DNA from: Candidatus Eiseniibacteriota bacterium
Lineage (GTDB): Bacteria > Arandabacterota > Arandabacteria > JAGLYR01
DNA: 20,973 bases
NCBI GenBank assembly: GCA_023132135.1
Contig: JAGLYR010000291.1
Location: 1 to 20,973 of the forward strand
Direction of reading: 5' to 3'
In this document: piece after piece, positions 1 through 6,576 of the stretch
How the letters are laid out: each line of letters opens with the position of its first letter
Position numbering within the stretch: position 1 is the stretch's first letter
The notes under the pieces: model-generated
Told to the model about the DNA's origin: nothing
Seen by the model: the letters and a program-made list of their open reading frames with translations, nothing else
The model's database searches: none
Translations under genes and position numbers: made by a program

Positions 1-23
1 AAACGCGTGCATAATCCAGGCTA

Positions 24-1106
24 GTGGTTGTGCCCGTACTGTTCCTGCTGGATCCGTATGTGACAAGCATCATCAGCTCGGCGATGGAGCAATGCCTTTT
101 CATTCTGCTGGGGGCTCTGTCTCTCACCTGCATCCATCTCAGTCTCTCTCGGGCGAGAGCCTACGTGGTTGCCGCCGCCGCGCTCTCCGCGCTCCAGTTC
201 GTCACGCGGCCTGAGGGGGCGGTGTTCGCGGCGGCCGCGTTTCTCTTCCTGGCATACAGAAGGCGATTCTCCAGTATGTTCCTGTACGCCGTCTCGACCC
301 TTATCTTCATGGCCCCCCTCCTCGTGTATCTGAAGGCACACTTCGGCTCCATACTGCCACAGACCATGTTAGTCAAGACAACAGACCGGCATGGCCACAT
401 GCCATTCACCGACCTTCAGACGATGAGCGCTTTTGCCAAGCTCGCACTGCAAGTGTACGGCTTGCCTGTCGCTTTGGTCGTCGGACTCCACCTGAAGTAT
501 GCTCGGGATCGATTCGGATTGAGACGGGACGATCGACTTCTCCTGCTCTTCATCGTGGCAGCGTTGTTTCTGGCCTACCTTGGATTCTTGAAAGAGAGGT
601 TCATCTCCAGTCGATATCTGATAAATTTCACGCCCTTCCTCCTCGTGCTCTTGGTTCTCTGGATTCGGGATGTTCCGGTGAGACGAGTCAGAAACACGGC
701 TCTGACCGCAATCCTTATCTTCTTCGTGATTCTGAATATCGTGTCTATTCCCATCCGGGTCCAGAGAGGATTGAGCAACGCCCCAGCGCTGAAGGAAGTT
801 GGGGAATGGTTGAGGGAGAACACGCCGCCGGACGCGTCCGTTCACATCTGGAAGATCGGATACGTCGGTTTCTACTCCGAGCGGAAGATATATGACTTCA
901 ATCTCCTGGAGAAACGCGAGGGACAGGAGAACCGGGGCATACTGGTGCGTAGGGGCGATCTGTCCCCGCTGGAACTCGCCCGGGAGTCCGGCGTGGACTA
1001 CGTAATCCGCCGCAACCCTCCCGCCGGCATGGATTGGGAACTGACTTTCGAGACCGAAAGCCTCGATCGAGGGGCTCCCCTGCGAATCTACAAACTGCAC
1101 AGATAG
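24..1106 (+). CDS. GT-C type membrane glycosyltransferase, N-terminus missing or frameshifted
   Basis: This is a hydrophobic 360-residue protein with many membrane segments, followed by a soluble C-terminal stretch. The TRPEG motif (residues 61-65), the 'HFGSILPQT' segment (about 106-114) and the late 'WLRENTPPDASV' region with 'YSERKIYDFNLL' are typical of GT-C/ArnT-PMT-like enzymes that use a polyprenyl-phosphate sugar donor. Family members normally carry 100 or more residues before this point, including the first membrane helices and the acidic catalytic loop. Here the protein starts in mid-membrane segment at a GTG with only a weak AGG upstream, and a TAA in the same frame lies at 12-14. 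The missing part must therefore be in another frame beyond the window edge (frameshift or sequencing error), or the gene is truncated. The exact sugar substrate cannot be read. Family call is good; integrity is doubtful. Confidence 0.75.
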   Translation: MVVPVLFLLDPYVTSIISSAMEQCLFILLGALSLTCIHLSLSRARAYVVAAAALSALQFVTRPEGAVFAAAAFLFLAYRRRFSSMFLYAVSTLIFMAPLLVYLKAHFGSILPQTMLVKTTDRHGHMPFTDLQTMSAFAKLALQVYGLPVALVVGLHLKYARDRFGLRRDDRLLLLFIVAALFLAYLGFLKERFISSRYLINFTPFLLVLLVLWIRDVPVRRVRNTALTAILIFFVILNIVSIPIRVQRGLSNAPALKEVGEWLRENTPPDASVHIWKIGYVGFYSERKIYDFNLLEKREGQENRGILVRRGDLSPLELARESGVDYVIRRNPPAGMDWELTFETESLDRGAPLRIYKLHR

Positions 1107-1176
1107 AAACAGAATCCGGATCCTGGAGTGCATCTGCAGCCGATATGTTACGCTCCGTCCGCCCTCAAACCCACCT

Positions 1177-1296
1177 GGACTGCTGAAACAGATCAAGAAC
1201 CCGTGGATGAACTTGGAGCACAGGGAGCATGGAATTCCATGTGGAACACCGAGTTGTCCTCAATAGGGTCTGTCCCGAAAGGCTGTCCCGAAAGGC
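1177..1296. repeat. Interspersed repeat copy A
   Basis: The 92 bases at 1177-1268 match 13299-13390 without gaps at 87 of 92 positions. Weaker similarity extends a few bases further left. The right end runs into a 'GGGTCTGTCCCGAAA' terminus, the same end motif found at the other repeats in this window. That terminus is followed by a tandem duplication of the 13-mer TGTCCCGAAAGGC (1271-1283 and 1284-1296). Neither orientation gives a recognisable protein. Confidence 0.85.
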
Positions 1297-1336
1297 TATT
1301 GAAATAGGCCTCTGTCACTATTTCTATTGACAATAG
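1296..1336. promoter_or_regulatory. Two CTATT/AATAG inverted repeats, putative operators upstream of SatD
   Basis: CTATTGAAATAG (1296-1307) and CTATTGACAATAG (1324-1336) are both perfect inverted repeats of related sequence, with starts 28 bp apart. The second overlaps the -35 box of the SatD promoter. They could be binding sites for SatD itself, which has a C-terminal helix-turn-helix, or for another regulator. Binding is inferred from position only. Confidence 0.45.
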
Positions 1337-1355
1337 CTTGGCAAGCCTATATTCT
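1327..1355 (+). promoter_or_regulatory. Sigma-70 type promoter of the satD-DUF3307 unit
   Basis: A perfect TTGACA (1327-1332) is followed after 17 nt by TATTCT (1350-1355). This would start transcription near 1362, some 27 nt before the chosen GTG start, leaving room for the ribosome binding site at 1378-1384. Confidence 0.6.
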
Positions 1356-1388
1356 GTCCCCGCTCGCGTGTCGATCGGGAGGGAATCC

Positions 1389-2036
1389 GTGGCTCAAACA
1401 GTGGCTGTACTTACGGGAGATGTGGTGGCTTCGTCGGAGTACGTTCGATCCGCAGGTGATTCTCTCGAACCCCTCCGCCGAAGCCTGGAGGATGTGAAGA
1501 ATCTGAGCAATGATTCCCTCCGCACTCCCATGCCGATCTTCCGCGGCGATAGCTTCCAAGGCGTGTTCTCCCCGCCCTCGGCCGGCCTGCGGGCGGCAAT
1601 TGTCCTGTACGCGTCGTTTCTCCACCATGCGGCCGGCAAGCGTCGTCCATCCGGTTTGCGCATAGCGGTGGCGGTTGGGAGAGTGGATCGCGTACCAAGA
1701 GGAAGCCCGGGTGAGTCGACAGACGAGGTGTTCCGGCTGTCAGGAGAGACCCTCGACCGGATTCCCCGAAACCGCCGGCTCATGGTTCGGACCCCCGATG
1801 AGAAGGTCAATGCGGGCATGGCGATGGGATGCGCGTTGGTTGACGAGCTTCTTCTCCGCTGGACCCCGACCCAAGCAGAGGCCGTGCTCTGGATGTTTCG
1901 GGGCAAGACACAGGCTGAGGCTGCGGAGCGAATCGGCATTACCCAGCCCTCGGTGTGGCAGCGACTCCGGGGAGCGGGGTGGGAGGCCATCAGCGTGTTT
2001 CTGGAGAGGTCCAGAGAACTTCTGGACGATTTATAG
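1389..2036 (+). CDS. SatD family protein with C-terminal helix-turn-helix
   Basis: The 215-residue product has the SatD signature: an N-terminal 'VLTGDVVASS' strand-turn (residues 7-16), the middle 'FRGDSFQGV', a 'LRIAVAVG' strand, and a closing 'TQAEAVLWMF..KTQAEAAERIGITQPSVWQRL' helix-turn-helix resembling sigma region 4. SatD is named from the streptococcal secretion and acid tolerance locus; its biochemical role is not settled. I place the start at GTG 1389 because GGGAGGG lies 5 nt before it and the promoter is just upstream; the longer frame from TTG 1338 would start inside the promoter. The next gene encodes a DUF3307 membrane protein, a partner I know to be frequent beside SatD, and the two are probably one operon. 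Autoregulation through the flanking CTAT/ATAG repeats is plausible but inferred. Confidence 0.85.
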   Translation: MAQTVAVLTGDVVASSEYVRSAGDSLEPLRRSLEDVKNLSNDSLRTPMPIFRGDSFQGVFSPPSAGLRAAIVLYASFLHHAAGKRRPSGLRIAVAVGRVDRVPRGSPGESTDEVFRLSGETLDRIPRNRRLMVRTPDEKVNAGMAMGCALVDELLLRWTPTQAEAVLWMFRGKTQAEAAERIGITQPSVWQRLRGAGWEAISVFLERSRELLDDL

Positions 2037-2067
2037 ATCTATATACCTATAATGGCACGTTATAGGT
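2032..2067. promoter_or_regulatory. Palindromes between satD and the DUF3307 gene
   Basis: TATAGATCTATA (2032-2043) is a perfect 12-bp palindrome over the satD stop codon. It is followed by ACCTATAA (2045-2052) and its exact inverse TTATAGGT (2060-2067) with a 7-nt spacer, ending 10 nt before the DUF3307 start. The CTATA core resembles the sites upstream of satD. It may be an operator or a translational control hairpin that would lie at the DUF3307 ribosome binding site. Confidence 0.45.
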
Positions 2068-2077
2068 CTTGAGGCCA

Positions 2078-2830
2078 ATGGCAAACCTGGTGATCTCCTA
2101 TTTCGTCAGACTTCTGCTGGCTCATCTGCTGGCCGACTTCATGCTCCAGCCCGATCGCTGGATCGCAGACCGAAGACAGAGGGGTTGGCGAACTCCTTCA
2201 CTCTGGTTCCACTCCCTGGTTTCTGCGGCCGTCGCCTACCTGTTCGCATGGCAATTCCAGGCCTGGTGGCTTCTCCCGGTCGTGTTCGCCACTCACCTGT
2301 TGCTCGACGCTGCCAAGACCCGGACCGACTACGGCGCCCGAGCATTCATCGTCGACCAGATAGGCCACGTCGCTGTCGCCGCCGCCTGTGCCATCGTGCT
2401 GGCCGGCGTGCCCGTCGAGGCCATACTTCACACCGGCGAGTTCCTGGCCCAGTCCCGGTCGGCGTGGGTCGTTGTGACTGCCTACCTCCTGGTGCTCCGT
2501 CCTTGCGGAATGCTGGTCGGTCTTCTGACCGAACCACTCCGCAGGCAGATGGAGGAATCCGATCGCGATCGAGGGAAGACCCGCGTCCAAGGGCTGAGCA
2601 GGGCGGGAATGTGGATCGGCCAACTTGAGCGATTCCTGGTGCTCACGTTCGTCCTTGTGGGCCACTATGAGGCAATCGGGTTCCTCATAGCGGCCAAGTC
2701 CATCCTCCGGTTCGGCGAGATCCGCGATTCCCGCGACCGCCAGGAGGTCGAGTACATCCTCATCGGCACGATGCTCAGCTTCGCCGTGGCCATTGTCGTT
2801 GCTATCGCGGTCAGGCAGGTGCTGAGTTGA
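2078..2830 (+). CDS. DUF3307 family integral membrane protein
   Basis: The 250-residue product is mostly membrane helices. It carries the DUF3307 hallmarks: 'AHLLADFMLQPD' near residue 15, 'HLLLDAAKTR' near 80, and 'AFIVDQIGHVAVA' near 95, each with conserved His/Asp/Gln inside or at the edge of a helix. The function of the family is unknown; the conserved polar residues suggest a catalytic or transport site in the membrane. The start is taken at ATG 2078, preceded by GAGG at 2071-2074 (short spacing); a TTG at 2069 in frame is the alternative. The gene lies 41 bp after satD on the same strand, a common pairing, so it is probably co-transcribed and controlled by SatD. Family call is firm, function open. 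Confidence 0.85.
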   Translation: MANLVISYFVRLLLAHLLADFMLQPDRWIADRRQRGWRTPSLWFHSLVSAAVAYLFAWQFQAWWLLPVVFATHLLLDAAKTRTDYGARAFIVDQIGHVAVAAACAIVLAGVPVEAILHTGEFLAQSRSAWVVVTAYLLVLRPCGMLVGLLTEPLRRQMEESDRDRGKTRVQGLSRAGMWIGQLERFLVLTFVLVGHYEAIGFLIAAKSILRFGEIRDSRDRQEVEYILIGTMLSFAVAIVVAIAVRQVLS

Positions 2831-2844
2831 CCACTTGTCCTCCA

Positions 2845-2979
2845 TAGGGCTCTGTCCCGAAAAGCTGCGTGGGGATGGCAGTGTTGGTGTCCTTCGACGG
2901 GTTCAGGACGAACGGTGTTTTGGTGTCTTGAGAGCAAGCAGCCCTCCGTTCGCCCTGAGCCCGTCGAAGGGTCGACGGA
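2845..2979. repeat. Palindromic interspersed repeat, copy 1
   Basis: An 'AGGGCTCTGTCCCGAAAAG' terminus (2845-2863) precedes a 109-bp unit (2871-2979) that matches 4425-4533 at 105 of 109 positions with no gaps. Inside it, 25-nt arms at 2891-2915 and 2946-2970 are inverted copies of each other with two mismatches, separated by a 30-nt loop, so the RNA would fold into a long hairpin. The arm beginning CCTTCGACGGG is of a type I recall as widely scattered in environmental genomes, where it yields spurious 'VRPEPVEG' peptides. It lies in the 231-bp gap between the DUF3307 and ATPase genes. Confidence 0.85.
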
Positions 2980-3023
2980 GCTGTCGTGGCACGTAGCTCC
3001 GCCGCTCTGGGAACCCCATTTTG

Positions 3024-3062
3024 TGGTTGACATTCAACCACCGAATGGTTAATATTCAACCA
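3024..3062 (+). promoter_or_regulatory. Leaderless promoter covered by twin 17-bp palindromes
   Basis: TTGACA (3027-3032), 17 nt, TAATAT (3050-3055) forms a near-consensus promoter whose transcript should begin at or within a base or two of the ATG at 3062, so there is no room for a ribosome binding site. TGGTTGACATTCAACCA (3024-3040) is a perfect palindrome over the -35, and TGGTTAATATTCAACCA (3046-3062) is the same palindrome with one arm mismatch over the -10. Centres are 22 bp apart, about two helical turns, so a dimeric repressor could occupy both on one face. The ATPase contains a winged-helix-like segment, making autorepression possible. Confidence 0.65.
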
Positions 3063-4306
3063 TGATTCGGCGGAATATCACTCGTCCTCTTTTGGAAGCT
3101 CTGGCGGACCGCCCGGTAGTCTTGGTCAACGGCGCCCGCCAAACGGGCAAGAGCACCTTGGTCCAGTGGCTGGCTCGGGACTTGCACCCGGCGCGATACG
3201 TGACGCTTGACGACGCCACTGTCCTGGCAGCGGCGCGAGAAGATCCCCCTGGGTTCCTCCAGGGATTCGAAGGGCCCGTCATTCTAGATGAGGTCCAGCG
3301 AGTACCGGAACTGTTCCTGGCCATCAAAACCGAAGTGGATCGTGATCGCTCGCCTGGGCGCTTCCTCCTCACAGGTTCAGCTGACGTACTGCTGCTACCC
3401 CGTTTGTCGGAATCGCTGGCCGGAAGGATGGAGATTCACACCCTGTGGCCGTTGTCGCAGGGCGAGATCGAATCGGTGCAAGAGGAGTTTGTGGATGCCG
3501 TTTTCGCTCGATCTGCTAAGCTGGTGCCGGGCCCAAGATTAGACCGTGCAGACCTCTTGGACCGAATATTAGCTGGCGGCTACCCCGATGTGATCTCTCG
3601 CCGATCTCCATCTCGGCGAGCGGCTTGGTTCGGTTCGTATGTAACCACGATTCTCCAGCGTGACGTTCGCGATCTAGCTAACATCGAACATCTGACCACA
3701 ATGCCGCGGCTTCTGGCGTTGTTGGCCGCGCGGGTAGGCTCACTGCTCAACTTCTCCGAGATTTCTCGCTCCCTGGGTCTGCCGCAGAGTACCCTCAAGC
3801 GGTACGTAGCCCTTTTCGAGACGGCTTTTCTGTTTCAACCCTTGCCCGCTTGGTCGGGAAATCTCGGAATGCGGCTGATCAAGTCACCGAAGGTGATGCT
3901 CAACGACTCCGCTCTCGCTGCTCATCTCATGGGGCTCGACAGACGGCGGCTGCGGAAGCAACCATCGCTCGCAGGGCCGCTCCTCGAGGGCTTTGTCGTG
4001 ACGGAGCTGCGCAAGCAGGTCGGCTGGAGCCGCACGCAGCCAAGGCTATTCCACTTCCGCACCCCGGCAGGTCAGGAAGTGGACATTGTCTTGGAGGATG
4101 CTGCCGGCAGCGTTGTCGGGATTGAGGTCAAGGCCTCAGCCAGCGTGCGTGCGGACGATTTCAAAGGTCTCCGCGCTCTCAGGGATGCTCTCGGCAGCCG
4201 GTTCGTGAGAGGGATCGTGCTCTACACGGGTTTCGAATCCGTCGCCTTCGGGCCGAAGCTCTCGGCTCAGCCGATCACCGTGCTTTGGCGTACGAGCTCG
4301 AGCTAG
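3062..4306 (+). CDS. AAA_14/DUF4143 family ATPase
   Basis: This 414-residue protein belongs to the COG1373-type predicted ATPases. Walker A is GARQTGKST at residues 24-32, Walker B 'VILDE' at 73-77, and sensor-1 'LLTGSAD' at 102-108; 'SLAGR' (118-122) carries a candidate arginine finger. The DUF4143 part follows from about 190, with a winged-helix-like piece 'LLNFSEISRSLGLPQSTLKRY' at 228-248. The C-terminal third has a nuclease-like pattern: E310, D341 in 'GQEVDIVLE' and E355-K357 in 'GIEVKAS', fitting the PD-(D/E)XK fold usually assigned to this domain. The biological role of the family is unknown; it is commonly encoded as a single gene in variable regions. The gene stands alone between repeats and starts at the very end of its promoter, so it is probably translated from a leaderless message. 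Confidence 0.88.
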   Translation: MIRRNITRPLLEALADRPVVLVNGARQTGKSTLVQWLARDLHPARYVTLDDATVLAAAREDPPGFLQGFEGPVILDEVQRVPELFLAIKTEVDRDRSPGRFLLTGSADVLLLPRLSESLAGRMEIHTLWPLSQGEIESVQEEFVDAVFARSAKLVPGPRLDRADLLDRILAGGYPDVISRRSPSRRAAWFGSYVTTILQRDVRDLANIEHLTTMPRLLALLAARVGSLLNFSEISRSLGLPQSTLKRYVALFETAFLFQPLPAWSGNLGMRLIKSPKVMLNDSALAAHLMGLDRRRLRKQPSLAGPLLEGFVVTELRKQVGWSRTQPRLFHFRTPAGQEVDIVLEDAAGSVVGIEVKASASVRADDFKGLRALRDALGSRFVRGIVLYTGFESVAFGPKLSAQPITVLWRTSSS

Positions 4307-4310
4307 GGTT

Positions 4311-4382
4311 CCAGGGTGCCGGGTCCTGCAATGCGACATCCCCGGTCCCACCGATGTGGCATTGCAGGACCTGGCACCCTGG
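4311..4382. repeat. Long hairpin, 30-bp stem
   Basis: The arms 4311-4340 and 4353-4382 pair at 28 of 30 positions around a 12-nt loop, starting 5 nt after the ATPase stop codon. There is no run of T after either side, so it is not a typical intrinsic terminator. It could protect the 3' end of the message or be a mobile palindromic element. No second copy is present in this window. Confidence 0.8.
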
Positions 4383-4396
4383 ACTGTCAGGAGGGT

Positions 4397-4559
4397 CTTT
4401 TCGGGGCAGAGGACGAACGCTTTTGGGGATGGCAGTGTTGGTGTCCTTCGACGGGCTCAGGACGAACGGTGTTTTCGTGTCAGGAGAGCAAGCAGCCCTC
4501 CGTTCGCCCTGAGCCCGTCGAAGGGTCGACGGATACGGGTCTTTTCCGGACAGAGCCCT
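4397..4559. repeat. Palindromic interspersed repeat, copy 2
   Basis: This copy contains the same 109-bp unit as 2871-2979 (105 of 109 identical), here at 4425-4533. The 25-nt arms 4445-4469 and 4500-4524 are inverted copies with one mismatch. It is bounded on the left by CTTTTCGGGGCAGAGG (4397-4412) and on the right by CTTTTCCGGACAGAGCCCT (4541-4559), both versions of the end motif found at the other repeats, here in the same orientation rather than inverted. Several short open frames cross it; all are by-products of the palindrome. Confidence 0.85.
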
Positions 4560-4561
4560 CA

Positions 4562-4801
4562 TTAGTAGAACCAGCCCACCTTGGAGTTGCGACCCTCCGT
4601 CTTTGATCTGAGTGATCGGCCCAGCATCTTCTCCAGCCGGTCGCTCTCCTGGTGTTTCCATCCGCTCTCAAGCCTACCCCGAAGCCGTTCTCTCCCCGCG
4701 GACGCTCCTCTTGACCTCTTGGCTGTCCTGTGCCACATTAGGCGGAAGGACATGAGGGTCGTGTCCAGGCAGGCCCAGGCGCTTTCCACTTGGGCTCGCA
4801 A
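4562..4801 (-). pseudogene. Remnant of an unrecognised coding sequence, C-terminal part
   Basis: A minus-strand frame of about 79 codons begins at a TTG without a ribosome binding site and ends '..SKVGWFY'. I do not recognise the family. Its last part recurs at 13218-13295 with about 45 bp deleted and with a stop codon inside the matching frame, so at least that copy is dead. The composition (many Arg, Ser, Lys) and its place among repeats suggest a fragment carried by a mobile element. It may equally be non-coding repeat DNA that happens to be open. Confidence 0.35.
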
Positions 4802-4957
4802 AGATGCGGGCGGCGGCGTGGGGATTTCTTGAATGCGTCCTGAGCCCGGGCTGAGAAAACCGTCGAGCAGTTCAGCGTTCCGTTCCTTGTGCCGATATGC
4901 ACTGGGAAGATGGAGCTTAGCCGCGCCCGAGGACAGGAATGTGACCAGGGGTTGGTG

Positions 4958-5473
4958 ATGTTACGGAAACTTCCACCGGCACTCCGGTGGCTGCGAATCC
5001 CTTTTCAGGTGTGGCAGCGGACTCTCCACGTCATTGCCAGGCTCTCGCCTGGGGCTGAATCCCTGAGGATTTGGCTGCACAAGGCGAGGGGGGTGCGCAT
5101 TCACGGAAAAGTCTTCCTGGGAGTCAACGTCTACATCGACGATGAGTACCCAGAGAACGTGACCATTTATGAGAACTCGGTCATTGGAATCTCTTCGATC
5201 ATCATCTCTCACTTTCGTGGAGTGGGGACAGTGGAAATCGGGCCAGACGCGTTCGTCGGGCCCAACAGTGTGATACTGCCCAATGTCTGTATCGGGGAGG
5301 GAGCTGTCGTGGCTGCGGGATCCGTGGTGACCCGCGACGTTCCACCCTACACATTGGTGGGGGGGGCGCCCGACGCCAAGCCGATGGCCCGTGTGACCAA
5401 GACCTTGGGTCGAGGCAAGAGCATGGAGGAATTCCAGCGTGGGCTGAGACCACTGCGGCCGAGTGGACAGTAG
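4958..5473 (+). CDS. Left-handed beta-helix (hexapeptide repeat) acyltransferase
   Basis: The 171-residue protein matches the LbH acetyltransferase fold (COG0110 type): a helical N-terminus, then hexapeptide coils from about residue 65 ('VTIYENSVIG', 'VEIGPDAFVG', 'VCIGEGAVVAAG') and the closing 'RDVPPYTLVGGAPDAK' typical of sugar O- or N-acyltransferases. A His in 'IIISHF' is a candidate catalytic base. Acetyl-CoA is the usual donor, but the next genes encode an FkbH-like protein and an acyl carrier protein, so an acyl-ACP donor is possible. The start is set at ATG 4958 because AGGGG (4946-4950) lies 7 nt upstream; GTG 4955 and a longer frame from GTG 4889 are alternatives. It opens a four-gene plus-strand cassette, with 44 bp to the next gene. 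Confidence 0.85.
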   Translation: MLRKLPPALRWLRIPFQVWQRTLHVIARLSPGAESLRIWLHKARGVRIHGKVFLGVNVYIDDEYPENVTIYENSVIGISSIIISHFRGVGTVEIGPDAFVGPNSVILPNVCIGEGAVVAAGSVVTRDVPPYTLVGGAPDAKPMARVTKTLGRGKSMEEFQRGLRPLRPSGQ

Positions 5474-5517
5474 ATGTCTCGACACGTCTCGGGCTGCTCG
5501 CTCAGGAGGTATATTTA

Positions 5518-6576
5518 GTGGGTAATATCAAGTGCGTGATTTGGGATCTGGACAATACGATTTGGGAAGGAACCTGTCTTGAGGATGAGAGTGTCCGCGT
5601 TCGACCCGAGATACGCCGGGTTCTTCAGGACATCCACAATCGAGGCATCGTCAACTCCATTGCCAGCAAGAATGAGCCGATCGCCTTGGAGTTTGTCGAG
5701 AAAATGGGCCTGAGTGAGTTCTTTGTCTATCCCCATGTCAACTGGGAGCCGAAGGAGGACAACATCCGTCGAATCGCCGAGACCCTGAACATCGGTCTTG
5801 ACGCAGTGGCTTTTGTGGATGATAACCCCTTTGAGCGAGAGTCGGTGAAAGCCGTCCTTCCCGAGGTTCGCACCTACGATGCAATTGACTATCTCAGGAT
5901 TCCTGATCTGCCGGAAATGCAACTCAAGTACGACACTCCTGAAGCGCGGGCCCGGGGCCGCATGTACACGGACGAGGCAGCCCGCAAGGAGATGGAGAAC
6001 GAACACGAGGGGCGGAAGGAAACCTTCTTCCAGTCGCTGCAGATGATTGCCTATCCACGTCTTGCAAATGCGGAGGATCTCGGCCGCATCAGGGAACTCG
6101 CGACCCGTACCAATCAGTTCAACTCGACGGGAATCCGCTATTCCGACGAGGAGATTGGCGAGTTCTTCCACAGCGACGACCACGAGTTCCACATCACAAC
6201 CCTGGTAGACAAGTATGGAGACTACGGCCGCTGCGGGGTGGCACTGATCCGCAAGGAGCCGGAGGCCTGGAACATCGAGCTCCTCCTCGTCTCATGTCGC
6301 GTCGCCGGCCGAGGGCTCGGCTCCACGTTTCTATCATATCTCACGGAAGAGGCCGCGTCGGCGGGGTGCAAGATCCTCCGCGCGAAGTACATCAAGACTG
6401 ACCGCAACCGACAGATAGGACTGCTGTACAAGATTCTGGGTTTCAACAAGGACAAAGAACTGAGCGATGCCGAGGCAAGCGTCTTTGCTTATGTCCTCAG
6501 CGGTACGCCCGCACCGCGGCCCGAATGGATCGCCGTCGAGCGCAGCTCCGAGCAACCCGAGGATGCCCATGGCTGA
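5518..6576 (+). CDS. FkbH-like HAD-IIIC/GNAT protein
   Basis: The 352-residue protein has an N-terminal HAD-IIIC domain with motif I 'DLDNTIWEG' (nucleophile D10, partner D12), 'IASKNEP' (motif II), the Lys of 'WEPKEDNI' (motif III) and 'FVDDNPFERE' (motif IV). A GNAT-like domain follows from about residue 180 ('RIRELATRTNQFNSTGIRYSDEEI', 'RVAGRGLGSTFLSYL'). This is the FkbH architecture. Characterised FkbH proteins take 1,3-bisphosphoglycerate, remove a phosphate and load glyceryl on a carrier protein. A carrier protein gene overlaps the 3' end by 8 nt, which fits. The start is GTG 5518 with AGGAGG (5504-5509) 8 nt upstream. The real acyl group cannot be told from sequence alone. Confidence 0.88.
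   Translation: MGNIKCVIWDLDNTIWEGTCLEDESVRVRPEIRRVLQDIHNRGIVNSIASKNEPIALEFVEKMGLSEFFVYPHVNWEPKEDNIRRIAETLNIGLDAVAFVDDNPFERESVKAVLPEVRTYDAIDYLRIPDLPEMQLKYDTPEARARGRMYTDEAARKEMENEHEGRKETFFQSLQMIAYPRLANAEDLGRIRELATRTNQFNSTGIRYSDEEIGEFFHSDDHEFHITTLVDKYGDYGRCGVALIRKEPEAWNIELLLVSCRVAGRGLGSTFLSYLTEEAASAGCKILRAKYIKTDRNRQIGLLYKILGFNKDKELSDAEASVFAYVLSGTPAPRPEWIAVERSSEQPEDAHG

Larger units (their letters stand above)
4307..4957. other. 650-bp gene-free, repeat-rich gap
   Basis: Apart from the hairpin, the second palindromic repeat and the reading-frame remnant, I see no gene here. From about 4802 to 4957 there is only unique sequence leading to the acyltransferase. I found no convincing -35/-10 pair for that cassette, so its promoter is not assigned. 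Confidence 0.6.

Noticed and set aside
1338-1388. N-terminal extension of SatD from TTG 1338
   Set aside because: It would start inside the promoter and has no ribosome binding site; GTG 1389 has GGGAGGG at good spacing and matches the family N-terminus.
4275-4671. Several overlapping short frames on both strands with 'RPEPVEG' or 'STGSGRT' peptides
   Set aside because: They are translations of the palindromic repeat; such peptides are familiar spurious predictions.
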